DNA from: Radiobacillus kanasensis
GTDB taxonomy: Bacteria; Bacillota; Bacilli; Bacillales; Amphibacillaceae
Direction: 5' to 3'
Assembly: GCF_021049245.1 (NCBI RefSeq)
Contig: NZ_CP088020.1
Location: 2,796,001 to 2,860,000 of the forward strand
Length of the DNA: 64,000 nucleotides
Under the pieces are notes generated by a model. That model was not told where the DNA came from, searched no databases, and was given only the letters and a program-made list of their open reading frames with translations. Positions 17,059-25,220 of this stretch are shown here, piece by piece (position 1 is the first letter of the stretch; each line of letters begins with the position of its first letter). Made by a program: the position numbers and the translations under genes.

Positions 17059-17189
17059 GGGTAAAGGAATAGAACAAGCTAATCTTTTTAACCTCTATTC
17101 TTTCAAAGTCTTTGTAAATAAGTTAAACATAACTCGTATGATTTGGTACACAATAAGCTTGGTTAAAATAATATTTCGAGGAGGATTTT

Positions 17190-17339
17190 ATGCAACAGAA
17201 TAAAGGAAAAACGGGGTCTAAGACGAAATCAAAAGTTTCTGGAACGGATCCACAAAAAGTTAAGGAAAATATTCAAAAAGATATAAGCCGCGGTGAAGGT
17301 GCTATGACATCTCGAGAAGCAGGATCAATGCGGGATTAA
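17190..17339 (+). CDS. 49-residue conserved small protein, paralogue 2
   Basis: ATG 17190 follows GAGGAGG by 6 bp. The 49-residue product shares most residues with the protein at 11638, with only conservative changes in the middle ('ENIQKDISRGEG' instead of 'EDIQKDVSHGEG') and the same end. The 5' flank is also shared: AACATAAC, CAATAAG and TTTCGAGGAGGATTT occur at matching places. This points to a duplication that carried its promoter. It is lysine-rich, without Cys or membrane helix. A perfect terminator follows directly. Function unknown. Confidence 0.78.
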   Translation: MQQNKGKTGSKTKSKVSGTDPQKVKENIQKDISRGEGAMTSREAGSMRD

Positions 17340-17363
17340 AAACCACTCTATGTGGTTTTTTTA
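17340..17363 (+). terminator. Terminator after paralogue 2
   Basis: AACCAC and GTGGTT form a tight hairpin and seven T follow, immediately after the stop codon. Confidence 0.8.
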
Positions 17364-17391
17364 TCTAAAATAAAAGTATCCTTTTGTTTAT

Positions 17392-17680
17392 TTAAAAGAA
17401 TATAAATAGAACTAGAAAAAATAAAGCTGTTGAACTAAGTATTATAGAAGAGAGTAACTCTAATAGATGTTCCTTTTTCCGCTCCCGACGAATATATAAT
17501 TCAAACGGGAAAGCTAATAAAGCCCCTATAATAGGTATTAATATTTGTATATCTTTTTCAATAGGTTTGTAATAAGCAATTTTAAGAAAAACTAAGGAAA
17601 TACTACTTAATAAAATGAAGACGAAAAAAAACTTTCATTTTAGCTTTGTATTCTTGCTCAATCATCTCCCCCAACGTCAT
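17392..17680 (-). pseudogene. Two-helix membrane protein gene with a frameshift in an 8-T run
   Basis: ATG 17680 opens 'MTLGEMIEQEYKAKMKVFF' and then shifts frame at eight consecutive T. Removing one T gives a clean continuation through 'LLSSISLVFLKIAYYKP', 'ILIPIIGALLAFPFELYI' and 'ILSSTALFFLVLFIFF' to a TAA: a membrane protein of about 95 residues. As written the frame ends after 11 more codons. The cause could be mutation, phase variation at the T-run, or a base-calling error. I do not recognise the family. Confidence 0.5.
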
Positions 17681-17813
17681 TACCTCCATCTTCCATACCA
17701 CCATCATTGTCGCCGCTGTTGAAGAAATCATTTATAGAATCGATTATACTTTTATTCTGACTAGCCCCATTATTCAACTTATGATGAGTAATAAAGCCGC
17801 CATCTCCTTTTGA
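17658..17813 (-). pseudogene. Gly/Asp-rich short frame overlapping the frameshifted gene
   Basis: The frame reads 'YSKGDGGFITHHKLNNGASQ' and ends '...GDNDGGMEDGGNDVGGDD', its stop overlapping the start of the next frame. No start codon with a ribosome site is visible, and a stop precedes it. Low-complexity Gly/Asp tails occur on some secreted or membrane proteins. It is probably the end of a decayed gene. Confidence 0.3.
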
Positions 17814-18045
17814 ATACTATAAGAATTTTTCACCAAAATCAACACACGTTCGTCAATTTATCACACTTTTTTCGTAGAGAAAATCGATTCATCTCCCACT
17901 AATTGCTTAACAATTTGAAGGAGTCTTCTCGATTAAGAACGATAAATATTGCCTAGTATAACTACAGGTATGATTGAAAATATAAACTCCATAAAATATC
18001 TCTCCCTCAAATTATAAGTGTTCTTTTTATATTCCTCAACTGGCA

Positions 18046-18098
18046 TTGACAATGATTCTCATTTAAAGTAAAATTCAGGTTATTGATAATGATTATCA
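18046..18098 (+). promoter_or_regulatory. Promoter and double Fur box of the siderophore uptake operon
   Basis: A promoter with -35 TTGACA (18046-18051), 17 bp, -10 TAAAAT (18069-18074) is overlapped by a Fur-like site TGACAATGATTCTCA (18047-18061). A perfect 7-1-7 Fur box TGATAATGATTATCA lies at 18084-18098. Iron-bound Fur should repress the operon. Confidence 0.9.
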
Positions 18099-18134
18099 AT
18101 ATCAACACAATAAAACCACATAGGAGGCCTTCAT

Positions 18135-19106
18135 ATGACAAAACTCTTTTCAAAATACGGCATACTTACACTTTTTCTATTGATAACAGTATTTCTTACT
18201 GCATGCGGCAGCTCGGATTCTTCCTCTGCTGATTCACAAAACGAAGAAACGAGCGAGGAGACTCGCACCATTGAACACGCAATGGGCACGACAGAAATTG
18301 AAGGAACACCCGAAAGAATCGTGACGCTTTATCAAGGAGCTACCGATACCACAACTGCTTTCGATGTAGAACCAGTCGGTATAGCAGAATCATGGGTACA
18401 ACAACCGATTTATGAATACCTTCGTGATGATTTAGAAGGTACTCCAATCATCGGGCAAGAAACTCAGCCAAATTTAGAAGAAATTGCAGCACAAAATCCC
18501 GACGTTATTTTCGCTTCCAAAATGCGTCACGAGGATATCTATGAAAAGTTGAGTCAAATTGCCCCAACAGTAGCCATCGATGCTGTTTACGACTTCAAAG
18601 GTACCGTCGAATTGATGGGTGAAACGTTAAATAAACAAGACCGTGCAGAGGAAATTTTATCAGATTGGGACAAGCGCATTGAAGATTTCAATACTAAAGC
18701 TATGGAACAACTTGGGGACAAATGGCCGCAAAACATTGCACTAATCAATTTCCGAAGCGATCATGCGCGCATCTATTATGATAGTTTTGCAGGTTCGGTT
18801 TTAAGAGAAGCCGGTTTTACACGTCCTGAAAACCAGCAGGGCGAAGACTGGGGCGTCAAGCTAACCGACAAAGAAAGTATTACAGACATGAATGCTGACG
18901 TATTCTTCGTCTTTATGGAAGAAGACCCTGCTGTTCAGGATACTTACAACGATTGGACAAGCCATCCTCTTTGGAAAAATCTTGATGCGGTTAAAGACGA
19001 TCAAGTTCATCGTGTAGATCAAGTTATCTGGAACATGGGTGGCGGAATTCGAGCTGCTACCCTGATGCTAGACGAAGTATATGAACACTATAATCTAGAG
19101 AAATAA
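18135..19106 (+). CDS. Iron-siderophore ABC transporter substrate-binding lipoprotein (YfiY/FhuD type)
   Basis: This 323-residue lipoprotein has a signal peptide with lipobox LTAC (Cys24), then a Ser/Glu-rich linker and a two-lobed helical-backbone binding domain. 'GTPERIVTLYQGATDTTTAF', 'NLEEIAAQNPDVIFASKM' and the late 'VDQVIWNMGGGIRAATLML' match class III siderophore binding proteins, closest in my memory to B. subtilis YfiY (hydroxamate/citrate siderophores). It is the first gene behind a strong promoter with Fur boxes. Two permeases follow. The ATPase is absent, as in B. subtilis, where a shared ATPase (YusV) serves several such systems. Confidence 0.88.
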   Translation: MTKLFSKYGILTLFLLITVFLTACGSSDSSSADSQNEETSEETRTIEHAMGTTEIEGTPERIVTLYQGATDTTTAFDVEPVGIAESWVQQPIYEYLRDDLEGTPIIGQETQPNLEEIAAQNPDVIFASKMRHEDIYEKLSQIAPTVAIDAVYDFKGTVELMGETLNKQDRAEEILSDWDKRIEDFNTKAMEQLGDKWPQNIALINFRSDHARIYYDSFAGSVLREAGFTRPENQQGEDWGVKLTDKESITDMNADVFFVFMEEDPAVQDTYNDWTSHPLWKNLDAVKDDQVHRVDQVIWNMGGGIRAATLMLDEVYEHYNLEK

Positions 19107-19111
19107 TATGA

Positions 19112-19143
19112 AAAGATAGGAAGAACCCTTCCTATCTTTCTTA
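19112..19143 (+). terminator. Intra-operon stem-loop after the binding-protein gene
   Basis: AAAGATAGGAAG and CTTCCTATCTTT pair with a short loop, and TCTT follows. It lies between the binding protein and the permeases and probably reduces permease expression relative to the binding protein. Confidence 0.7.
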
Positions 19144-19160
19144 CTATGGGGAGAAGCTTA

Positions 19161-20177
19161 ATGAATTCATTTTCAACAAATTCCTACTTTAGATGGTCGC
19201 TCATGCTTGGTACAGTAATCTTATTCCTAATCTCGGTCTTGTTGAGCATGGCCATAGGAAAAACCACAATCCCTCTTTCTACCATTTGGGATGCTTTGAT
19301 TAACTATGATCCATCTAGCACCAATCATATTATTGTCCGTTCGTCGCGTCTGACACGTACGTTGATTGCCATTACAATTGGGGCGAGTCTAGCAATCGCA
19401 GGAATGCTCATGCAGGCAATCACACGTAATCCATTAGCTGCTCCGGATATTTTTGGTGTCAACGCAGGAGCCTTGTTCTTCATCGTATTTGCAGCTACTT
19501 TCTTATCTGTTGATTCATTGACTGGGTACATGTGGATTGGTTTTTTAGGCGCTGCTATAGCTGGAGGGATCGTATATTTTCTAGGTTCTATTGAAGAAAA
19601 CGGCTTATCCCCCATTCGCTTAGTGCTTGCAGGGGCAGCAATTAGTGCTCTGTTCATTTCCTTCACCCAAGGAATGCTTGTATTAGATGAACAACGCATG
19701 CAAAGTGTTCTTTTTTGGTTGTCTGGGTCTGTTGCTGGAAGGAGTATGGAAATGCTCCTTCCTGTTCTCCCTTTTGTCATCCTCTCCACACTCATTGCTT
19801 TTCTGATGGGAAAACCGTTGAATATCTTGATGTCAGGAGAAGATGTCGCAAAAAGCCTCGGTCAGAACACAATACTCGTCAAACTGGTTGCAGGTCTGGT
19901 CATTATTTTCTTAGCTGGAAGCTCAGTTGCAATCGCAGGATCAATCGGTTTTATCGGTCTTGTGGTCCCACATATAGCCAAAGGGATTGCGGGGCCAAAT
20001 TATCAGTGGGGGATTCCGCTTTGTGGTCTGTTAGGAGCTATCTTATTGCTGCTTTCTGATGTCTTCGCAAGGCTGATCATCGCTCCACAGGAAATGCCTA
20101 TCGGTGCCATGACTGCTCTCGTCGGCGTTCCCTTCTTTGTTTATATAGCCAGAAAAGGAGTGAAGAATCGTGACTGA
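19161..20177 (+). CDS. Siderophore ABC permease, FecCD family (YfiZ-like)
   Basis: This is an inner-membrane permease of the BtuC/FecCD family, 338 residues with about ten helices. It includes 'MLMQAITRNPLAAPDIFGVN', a family signature, and 'GFIGLVVPHIAKGIAGPNY', the cytoplasmic loop that contacts the ATPase. ATG 19161 has a GGGGAG site; the ATG 15 bp upstream is in frame but has none. It overlaps the next permease gene by 8 bp, so the two are coupled and likely form a heterodimer. Confidence 0.88.
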   Translation: MNSFSTNSYFRWSLMLGTVILFLISVLLSMAIGKTTIPLSTIWDALINYDPSSTNHIIVRSSRLTRTLIAITIGASLAIAGMLMQAITRNPLAAPDIFGVNAGALFFIVFAATFLSVDSLTGYMWIGFLGAAIAGGIVYFLGSIEENGLSPIRLVLAGAAISALFISFTQGMLVLDEQRMQSVLFWLSGSVAGRSMEMLLPVLPFVILSTLIAFLMGKPLNILMSGEDVAKSLGQNTILVKLVAGLVIIFLAGSSVAIAGSIGFIGLVVPHIAKGIAGPNYQWGIPLCGLLGAILLLLSDVFARLIIAPQEMPIGAMTALVGVPFFVYIARKGVKNRD

Positions 20178-21213
20178 TTATTTTACTATAAAAAATAAAT
20201 CAGATTCCTTTTCGCAGCAGATCCATAAGCGTTCCTTTTTCCTTTTAATCGTAATAGGATTGTTGACATGTGGAGTGTTTATTCTCAGTTTATCAGTGGG
20301 AAGCAGCTATATCCCGGTTTCTTCCGTAATCAAGGAATTATTTGCTGAGAGTGATTATGCATTTGTCCTCAATGAATTACGAGCTCCTCGGGTTTTAATG
20401 GCTGTTGTCGTTGGTGCAGGCCTAGGGGTTTCTGGATTGATTTTACAAGGGATGATTCGTAATCCACTTGGTTCTCCAGACATAGTTGGTGTGACCGGGG
20501 GTGCGTCAGTAGGAACGGTCGTCTTCATCGTCTATCTGCTAGGTGAAGTGAGCGTTCAATGGTTGCCACTAGCATCAATTATTGGAGCTGCTGTAACTAC
20601 CGCTATCATCTATTTACTGTCCTGGAAAAACGGTGTAACTCCAATGCGATTGATATTAATTGGAATCGCTGTGTCAGCACTGACCAACGCTGTTGTTACC
20701 ATGCTCATGGTGTCTAGCGAAGCGACAGTTGCAAGCAAAATTTATTTATGGCTGACCGGAAGCTTGTATGGAGCGAACTGGCAAGAAGTCAAGATCCTCC
20801 TTCCTATCATCTTGGTGCTCCTTTGCGCTTCCTTACTATTCACAGGAATTATCAATGTCAAGCAACTCGGCGATGAGGTAGCAACTGGTCTTGGTGTACG
20901 TGTCCAACTTTTCCGCTTCCTTCTTCTTACTCTTAGTGTCGGACTCGCTGGTAGCGCTGTTTCTTTTGCAGGAGGAATTGCTTTTGTTGGCTTAATTGCA
21001 CCACATATTGCGAGACTTCTTCTCAACAGGTCTTTCGGAAATCTTGCAATCGGATCAGCATTTATCGGTGCCTTGATTGTCATGATTGCTGACATCATAG
21101 CACGTACAGTTTTTTTGCCTTCCGATATTCCAGTAGGGGTATTCACGGCTAGTATTGGAGCTCCATTTTTTATTTATTTACTATATAGGAATCGAAGGGA
21201 CATGGGGAAATGA
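20170..21213 (+). CDS. Siderophore ABC permease, FecCD family (YfhA-like)
   Basis: This is the second permease subunit, 347 residues. It has the same family signatures: 'LILQGMIRNPLGSPDIVGVT' and 'GGIAFVGLIAPHIARLLLNR'. It starts with GTG at 20170, preceded by AAAGGAG, inside the end of the previous gene. Its own stop overlaps the start of the FhuF-like gene in an ATGA. Together with its partner it forms the membrane channel of the ferric-siderophore importer. Confidence 0.88.
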   Translation: MTDYFTIKNKSDSFSQQIHKRSFFLLIVIGLLTCGVFILSLSVGSSYIPVSSVIKELFAESDYAFVLNELRAPRVLMAVVVGAGLGVSGLILQGMIRNPLGSPDIVGVTGGASVGTVVFIVYLLGEVSVQWLPLASIIGAAVTTAIIYLLSWKNGVTPMRLILIGIAVSALTNAVVTMLMVSSEATVASKIYLWLTGSLYGANWQEVKILLPIILVLLCASLLFTGIINVKQLGDEVATGLGVRVQLFRFLLLTLSVGLAGSAVSFAGGIAFVGLIAPHIARLLLNRSFGNLAIGSAFIGALIVMIADIIARTVFLPSDIPVGVFTASIGAPFFIYLLYRNRRDMGK

Positions 21214-21839
21214 TTGCTAATTCTTCTTTATTGGATGAGTCATCTTGTCGGGAATTTTTAAAACACCAACAGAAACGAATTCATGCACCAAACTTAAAAG
21301 TGACAGCATCAATGATGATGAAAAAATATGCAGTGGTTCTCCCCCCTCGTATTCTCGATTCTATCATTTTTGAAAGGCAAGGAATAGATATTCCCATCAC
21401 TGCCTGTCACTTAGGTGAAGACTTAACGTTCTCTGTTGATGAATCACTCGTTGTCAAGACAGAATCAATAGCAGATGCATGGAACAATCTATTTGCTAAT
21501 CACCTCACTCTTTTACTAATCACTTTTCATTCAACGACGAACCTTCCTGTTCATATCTTATGGGAAAACATCGCTGTACGTTTGAACTCTTATTTTCGAA
21601 AAGCGATGGAACGATATCCTGAGCATAATGAGAGGATCAAAGATGTGGTAGAAGAATTACACAGTTTAAGTGGGGAATGTTTCAATTGGGACAATCATCC
21701 AATGCGTCCTTATCTAACTCCGACCACCCATTTAACAAAACAATATAAAAGAAAAACATGTTGCTATTTTCATAAATTGGACAAAGACAAAGAAATGTCT
21801 CATTGCCTCGTTTGCCCACTGAGAAGCTCCTGTGAATGA
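21210..21839 (+). CDS. FhuF-like [2Fe-2S] ferric-siderophore reductase
   Basis: The 209-residue protein ends with four cysteines in the FhuF pattern: Cys184-Cys185, then Cys199 and Cys202, near 'CLVCPLRSSCE'. These bind the unusual 2Fe-2S cluster with which FhuF-type proteins reduce and release iron from imported siderophores in the cytoplasm. The N-terminal part is like IucA/IucC C-terminal and FhuF domains. It is translationally coupled (ATGA) to the permease. Regulation is from the upstream Fur promoter. The spacing CC-x13-C-x2-C is slightly longer than the E. coli FhuF pattern as I recall it. Confidence 0.78.
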   Translation: MIANSSLLDESSCREFLKHQQKRIHAPNLKVTASMMMKKYAVVLPPRILDSIIFERQGIDIPITACHLGEDLTFSVDESLVVKTESIADAWNNLFANHLTLLLITFHSTTNLPVHILWENIAVRLNSYFRKAMERYPEHNERIKDVVEELHSLSGECFNWDNHPMRPYLTPTTHLTKQYKRKTCCYFHKLDKDKEMSHCLVCPLRSSCE

Positions 21840-21855
21840 GTAGGAGCTCTTTCTT
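21822..21855 (+). terminator. Terminator of the siderophore operon
   Basis: GAAGCTCCT and AGGAGCTCT pair around the stop codon of the reductase gene, followed by a T-rich tail. The remaining 280 bp up to the flavin reductase gene hold nothing recognisable. Confidence 0.65.
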
Positions 21856-22137
21856 TGTCTTCCTGCTTTTTTCTTTTTTGAATAAGTCTAAAATTGAAAA
21901 ACATAAAGATTTGACTTTTGAAACGTTTGCTATGTTCTATTGTTTTGGAAGGGAAGATAAGGGGTAAGTAAACGAAGAACTATTCTGCACTACGGTCCAG
22001 AGCACTTTTTTCCAAGTCACCAAACAATTCTTCCATATAAAATAAAAGACCGCCATTTTGACGATCTCATTGTTGTATTAAAGCACTAGTTATTGAATTA
22101 TCTATTTAGTATTTACCAAGTAAATATTTTGTCTCGC

Positions 22138-22854
22138 TTAGATTGACAAATCCAATGATAAAAACTCAGGCAGTTGTTGTTCATGCTTGTCGAGCATAAT
22201 CTGTTCTGGCTTGATGCCCTGCTCACGCAGTACTTCAATGTTCTGCACGAGAAATTCGTCGCTTCCGACAACGTAGAAGAGTCCATCCTTGTCTGCAGCA
22301 AGATTTTTCACTTCCTCATAGTAGTCTTTACGGTTATCGACGAACTGTGATGTGAACTTCTTGTCAGGTGCGGATTCGAAAATATTAGTGAATAAGAAAT
22401 CTTTTGATGAATCGATGTTCAGAGAATGAATTTGATTGACGTTGTCAGCACGTTCGAAATAATCAAGTACAAGCGGTCTGAAAGTTGCCAGGCCGACACC
22501 TGATGAGAGCAGGTAAACATTTTTGTTTTCTCTTTTAAGCGGTACATTCGAATGAGTTTTAAATATTGCAACTTCATCTCCGACTTCAAGATTTCTTAAA
22601 ATCGTTTTAAACTCAGAGCACTGCTCTCTGATACGTGTGGTGATACCGATTGACTTTTCATGAGGTAAAGTGGAGATCGACATGTGACGAATCAGGCTAC
22701 GGTTTGGTTTATCTCCGGCATTAAAACCTTCCAGTGCGAAGTGGGTGTGGGACCCTTCTTCCCATGTAAAGCCTTGTGGACAGTCGAGCAGGTACGTTTT
22801 AACCTCAGGCGTTTCTTCCATAATCTTATTTATTTTAGTCCAGTATATTTGCAT
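22138..22854 (-). CDS. Fur-regulated FAD/NAD(P)-binding reductase (ferredoxin-reductase fold)
   Basis: This cytoplasmic flavoprotein of 238 residues has an FNR-type fold. 'NRSLIRHMSISTLP' is the FAD-binding RxxS-type strand, 'YLLSSGVGLATFRPLVLDYF' the nucleotide-binding glycine loop, and 'GLFYVVGSDEFLVQN' the C-terminal NAD(P) region. Its promoter (TTGAGA-N17-TATATT) is overlapped by a Fur box, so it is induced in iron starvation. Next to siderophore uptake it most likely supplies electrons for iron release from siderophores. It is transcribed toward the siderophore operon. It is distinct from SIP-domain (ViuB) reductases by motif, though that could be checked. Confidence 0.75.
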   Translation of the reverse strand: MQIYWTKINKIMEETPEVKTYLLDCPQGFTWEEGSHTHFALEGFNAGDKPNRSLIRHMSISTLPHEKSIGITTRIREQCSEFKTILRNLEVGDEVAIFKTHSNVPLKRENKNVYLLSSGVGLATFRPLVLDYFERADNVNQIHSLNIDSSKDFLFTNIFESAPDKKFTSQFVDNRKDYYEEVKNLAADKDGLFYVVGSDEFLVQNIEVLREQGIKPEQIMLDKHEQQLPEFLSLDLSI

Positions 22855-22909
22855 GATATATTCTCCTTACTCGGGTTATTTGTGGCGTTACTATCTAATA
22901 TACACTAAG

Positions 22910-22924
22910 TGATAACAATTCTCA
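22910..22924 (-). promoter_or_regulatory. Fur box of the flavin reductase gene
   Basis: TGAGAATTGTTATCA on the minus strand matches 13 of 15 positions of the Bacillus 7-1-7 Fur box. It overlaps the -35 of a TTGAGA-N17-TATATT promoter. Confidence 0.75.
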
Positions 22925-23096
22925 ATTAAACGAATTGATTATTTCAGATAATTTATGTAACTTATATTTACTAACAACTTAGAAAAAATCTTGAACCCGA
23001 ATTATTCTTATTCCAAACGACGTTTTTCAAGAGTATTTTTTTAGTTGTTGCGCAGTATTGGTCTACTATGCAGTACCACAATCTGGCCCTTTAATT

Positions 23097-23129
23097 GAAA
23101 AAGATCCCGAACCATTTCGGGATCTTTCA
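23097..23129 (-). terminator. Terminator of ssrA
   Basis: AAAGATCCCGAA and TTCGGGATCTTT pair across CCAT, with a T-run on the minus strand, about 100 bp beyond the tmRNA 3' end. Confidence 0.75.
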
Positions 23130-23228
23130 AGCATAAAGTTCTGCATATTATTTTTAAGGATAAATCTTCATACTATGAAAACTTATGCTTGAAATCTCAA
23201 AGACACAAAAAAACCACCAATTATGTAT

Positions 23229-23591
23229 TGGTGGAGACGGAGGGAGTCGAACCCTCGTCCAGAGATATCGGCACTCAGGCATCTACGAGCGTAGTTGGTA
23301 TATTATCATTCGCTCTCAGTTCGGCCTACCAACAGGCTTCCCTGGAGCTAGCCTGATTCGTCTCTTCTGTCCATCCCCAGGCGGAGGACGACAGCGTAGC
23401 CCACTTCAGTTGAGACCCTTCGATCTACCACATGGGCGATGGTAGGAAGGATCCTTTAGTGCTACTTACGCAGCTGCTAAAGAGTAATTGTTTTCTTTGC
23501 CAGTTATATTTAGGCGAGTAACGTTTAACGAGTCGTAACCTCGACCCGCAGCCTGAGCTCGACCTACCCCTGTCGAATCCGTAACGTCCCC
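23229..23591 (-). ncRNA. ssrA: Transfer-messenger RNA (tmRNA)
   Basis: tmRNA rescues stalled ribosomes with SmpB. The 5' end GGGGACGTTACGGATTCGAC and the 3' end GGGTTCGACTCCCTCCGTCTCCACCA form the tRNA-like acceptor and T arm on the minus strand, with CCA encoded. Length is about 363 nt. The tag frame (23466-23501) reads GKENNYSLAAA-stop, added after the alanine carried by tmRNA itself. The Leu-Ala-Ala-Ala end is the usual ClpXP signal. smpB lies directly upstream, as in B. subtilis. A 5' precursor tail of about 70 nt is expected and would be removed by RNase P. Confidence 0.97.
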
Positions 23592-23665
23592 ATGAAATGG
23601 GTAAACGGATAAAGGTACCCGAGCACCTGAAAATGTTTCAGTCTTTCAGTAAAGCGACATAACTC

Positions 23666-23693
23666 ATTATAACATCTTGAGCTCTAATATCAA
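23666..23693 (-). promoter_or_regulatory. Promoter of ssrA
   Basis: -35 TTGATA (23688-23693), 16 bp, -10 TATAAT (23666-23671) on the minus strand, between smpB and the mature tmRNA 5' end. Confidence 0.7.
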
Positions 23694-23713
23694 GGTGTTT
23701 CCTGTGGTAATTG

Positions 23714-24178
23714 TTACCTCAAGCTATCTTTAATCGCTCGATCGATGTCACGCTTCGCTTGCTTTTGCTTCAAGTCTTCACGCTTATCGTACTTCTTCTT
23801 CCCTTTTCCTAGTCCAATTAAAAGCTTTGCGACTCCATTTTTAATATAGATCTTTAAAGGGACTAATGCATAGCCTTGCTGCTGGGTTTCCCCAATGAGT
23901 TTATCTATTTCCTTACGGTGCAACAACAGCTTTCGTGTACGTGTTGGGTCATGGTTGAAACGGTTTCCTTGTTCATAAGGGGAAATGTGTAGGTTCACTA
24001 ACCATGCTTCACCGCGATCGATTCGTGCAAAGCTATCCTTTAAATTGACACGACCTGCTCGTATCGATTTAATCTCTGTACCTTGTAAAACTAAGCCAGC
24101 TTCGAAGGTTTCTTCTATAAAATATTCATGATTGGCTTTTCGATTTTGAGCGATCGTTTTTCCTTGTCCTTTAGGCAT
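23714..24178 (-). CDS. smpB: SsrA-binding protein SmpB
   Basis: This 154-residue RNA-binding protein is required for trans-translation; it binds the tRNA-like domain of tmRNA and places it in the ribosomal A site. Family landmarks are all present: '[20 protein letters not shown]', '[20 protein letters not shown]', '[20 protein letters not shown]' and the basic tail '[18 protein letters not shown]'. It is followed by ssrA and preceded divergently by a GNAT gene. Length is normal. Confidence 0.98.
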   Translation of the reverse strand: MPKGQGKTIAQNRKANHEYFIEETFEAGLVLQGTEIKSIRAGRVNLKDSFARIDRGEAWLVNLHISPYEQGNRFNHDPTRTRKLLLHRKEIDKLIGETQQQGYALVPLKIYIKNGVAKLLIGLGKGKKKYDKREDLKQKQAKRDIDRAIKDSLR

Positions 24179-24332
24179 AGCCTTTTCCTCCTCTAACTAC
24201 GTGCATTATATTCTACCAAAAAAGACAGCGTATTCCAATCATATTCCTAGTTGTATCTATAAATGGTCAAATCCATAGACATATTTGTTTATCCCATGAG
24301 AAAATATCGGAAAAGAGAAAGGAGGAGTTCCG

Positions 24333-25196
24333 ATGCAGGAAACGCTACAAGTGAGAAAGCTGACGCTTACTGATTTCGATATGGTCAGCCAGATGAAAAC
24401 AAGTGTAGAAGATGATTACGTCTTACATATTTACGAAAACCTCGTTACGGAAGAGCACCATGGTCTTTATGGGTTATTTGAAGGTAGCAACTTATTAAGC
24501 ATTGCCGGTTATTCGATTTTCCCAGGTGGATATGCGATGCTCGGGAGACTTCGAAGTGATACACGTATCTTGGCAAAAGGAAATGCAACAGCCATCCTAC
24601 GTGGCATTATGAACGAGCTGGAACGAGATCCTTCTATTAAATGGATTGGCGCCAACACTAACCTAAATAACCTTGGAGCAAGGCGTGTATTAGCTAAATT
24701 AGGTCTCGAGGAAACTACGACGTTACATTCTGTCGTCATTCAAGATACATCCAGGATAAAAGTAACTCCAGGTCCAATTTGGACGAAGGTCGAGGATAAT
24801 CAGTCAAAAAGAGACTTACTATTTTCTTTAAAAGAGAATGCCTTACATGTATATCCTTATGAATGCTACTATCCATTCCCGCTTTCCGAAGGTCTCATAG
24901 ATGAAGAAAATTTAGAACAAACAGTCGTGTACCAAAATCCGGAGCATAGCCGCTTCGTTATGATCAAAAAGGACCGTAAAGGCGATTGGTATGCTCAGAT
25001 TAAATACTTTTGGAATGACCATTATGAGCAATCAGGCTTTTGGGAGACAGTTTTTCATCATTTGGAACAAGAGCCCAATGATATCGGACTTTGGCTAGAT
25101 TTTTCCGAGATCGGTTATGAACGGATCCCTGATAAGTCAGCTTTTGAAGAAGCCGATCCTTGGGTGCTATATGGCCAATGGACAGAGAAAAGATAG
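24333..25196 (+). CDS. GNAT-family N-acetyltransferase
   Basis: A 287-residue acetyl-CoA-dependent acyltransferase of the GNAT superfamily. The N-terminal half has the typical strand order, with 'GYAMLGRLRSDTRILAKGNA' near the acetyl-CoA site and 'NLNNLGARRVLAKLGLEE', the motif-B helix seen in many GNATs. The C-terminal 130 residues ('YPYECYYPFPLSEGLID') form an extra domain found in some Bacillus homologues. The ATG has an AAAGGAGGAG site. Substrate unknown. It converges with rnr and shares a terminator. Confidence 0.78.
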   Translation: MQETLQVRKLTLTDFDMVSQMKTSVEDDYVLHIYENLVTEEHHGLYGLFEGSNLLSIAGYSIFPGGYAMLGRLRSDTRILAKGNATAILRGIMNELERDPSIKWIGANTNLNNLGARRVLAKLGLEETTTLHSVVIQDTSRIKVTPGPIWTKVEDNQSKRDLLFSLKENALHVYPYECYYPFPLSEGLIDEENLEQTVVYQNPEHSRFVMIKKDRKGDWYAQIKYFWNDHYEQSGFWETVFHHLEQEPNDIGLWLDFSEIGYERIPDKSAFEEADPWVLYGQWTEKR

Positions 25197-25220
25197 GCGA
25201 GTTGCGCCTATCTTTTTTTC
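25190..25220. terminator. Shared terminator of the GNAT gene and rnr
   Basis: AGATAGGCG and CGCCTATCT pair around AGTTG, with a run of T on the plus strand. The stop codons of both convergent genes lie inside or beside the stem. Confidence 0.8.

Noticed and set aside
19325..19795. A long minus-strand open frame inside the siderophore permease gene
   Set aside because: It is the antisense shadow of a gene with strong family motifs and has no ribosome site.
23185..23445. An 86-codon plus-strand frame over the tmRNA gene
   Set aside because: It lies antisense to ssrA, whose RNA features fully explain the sequence.
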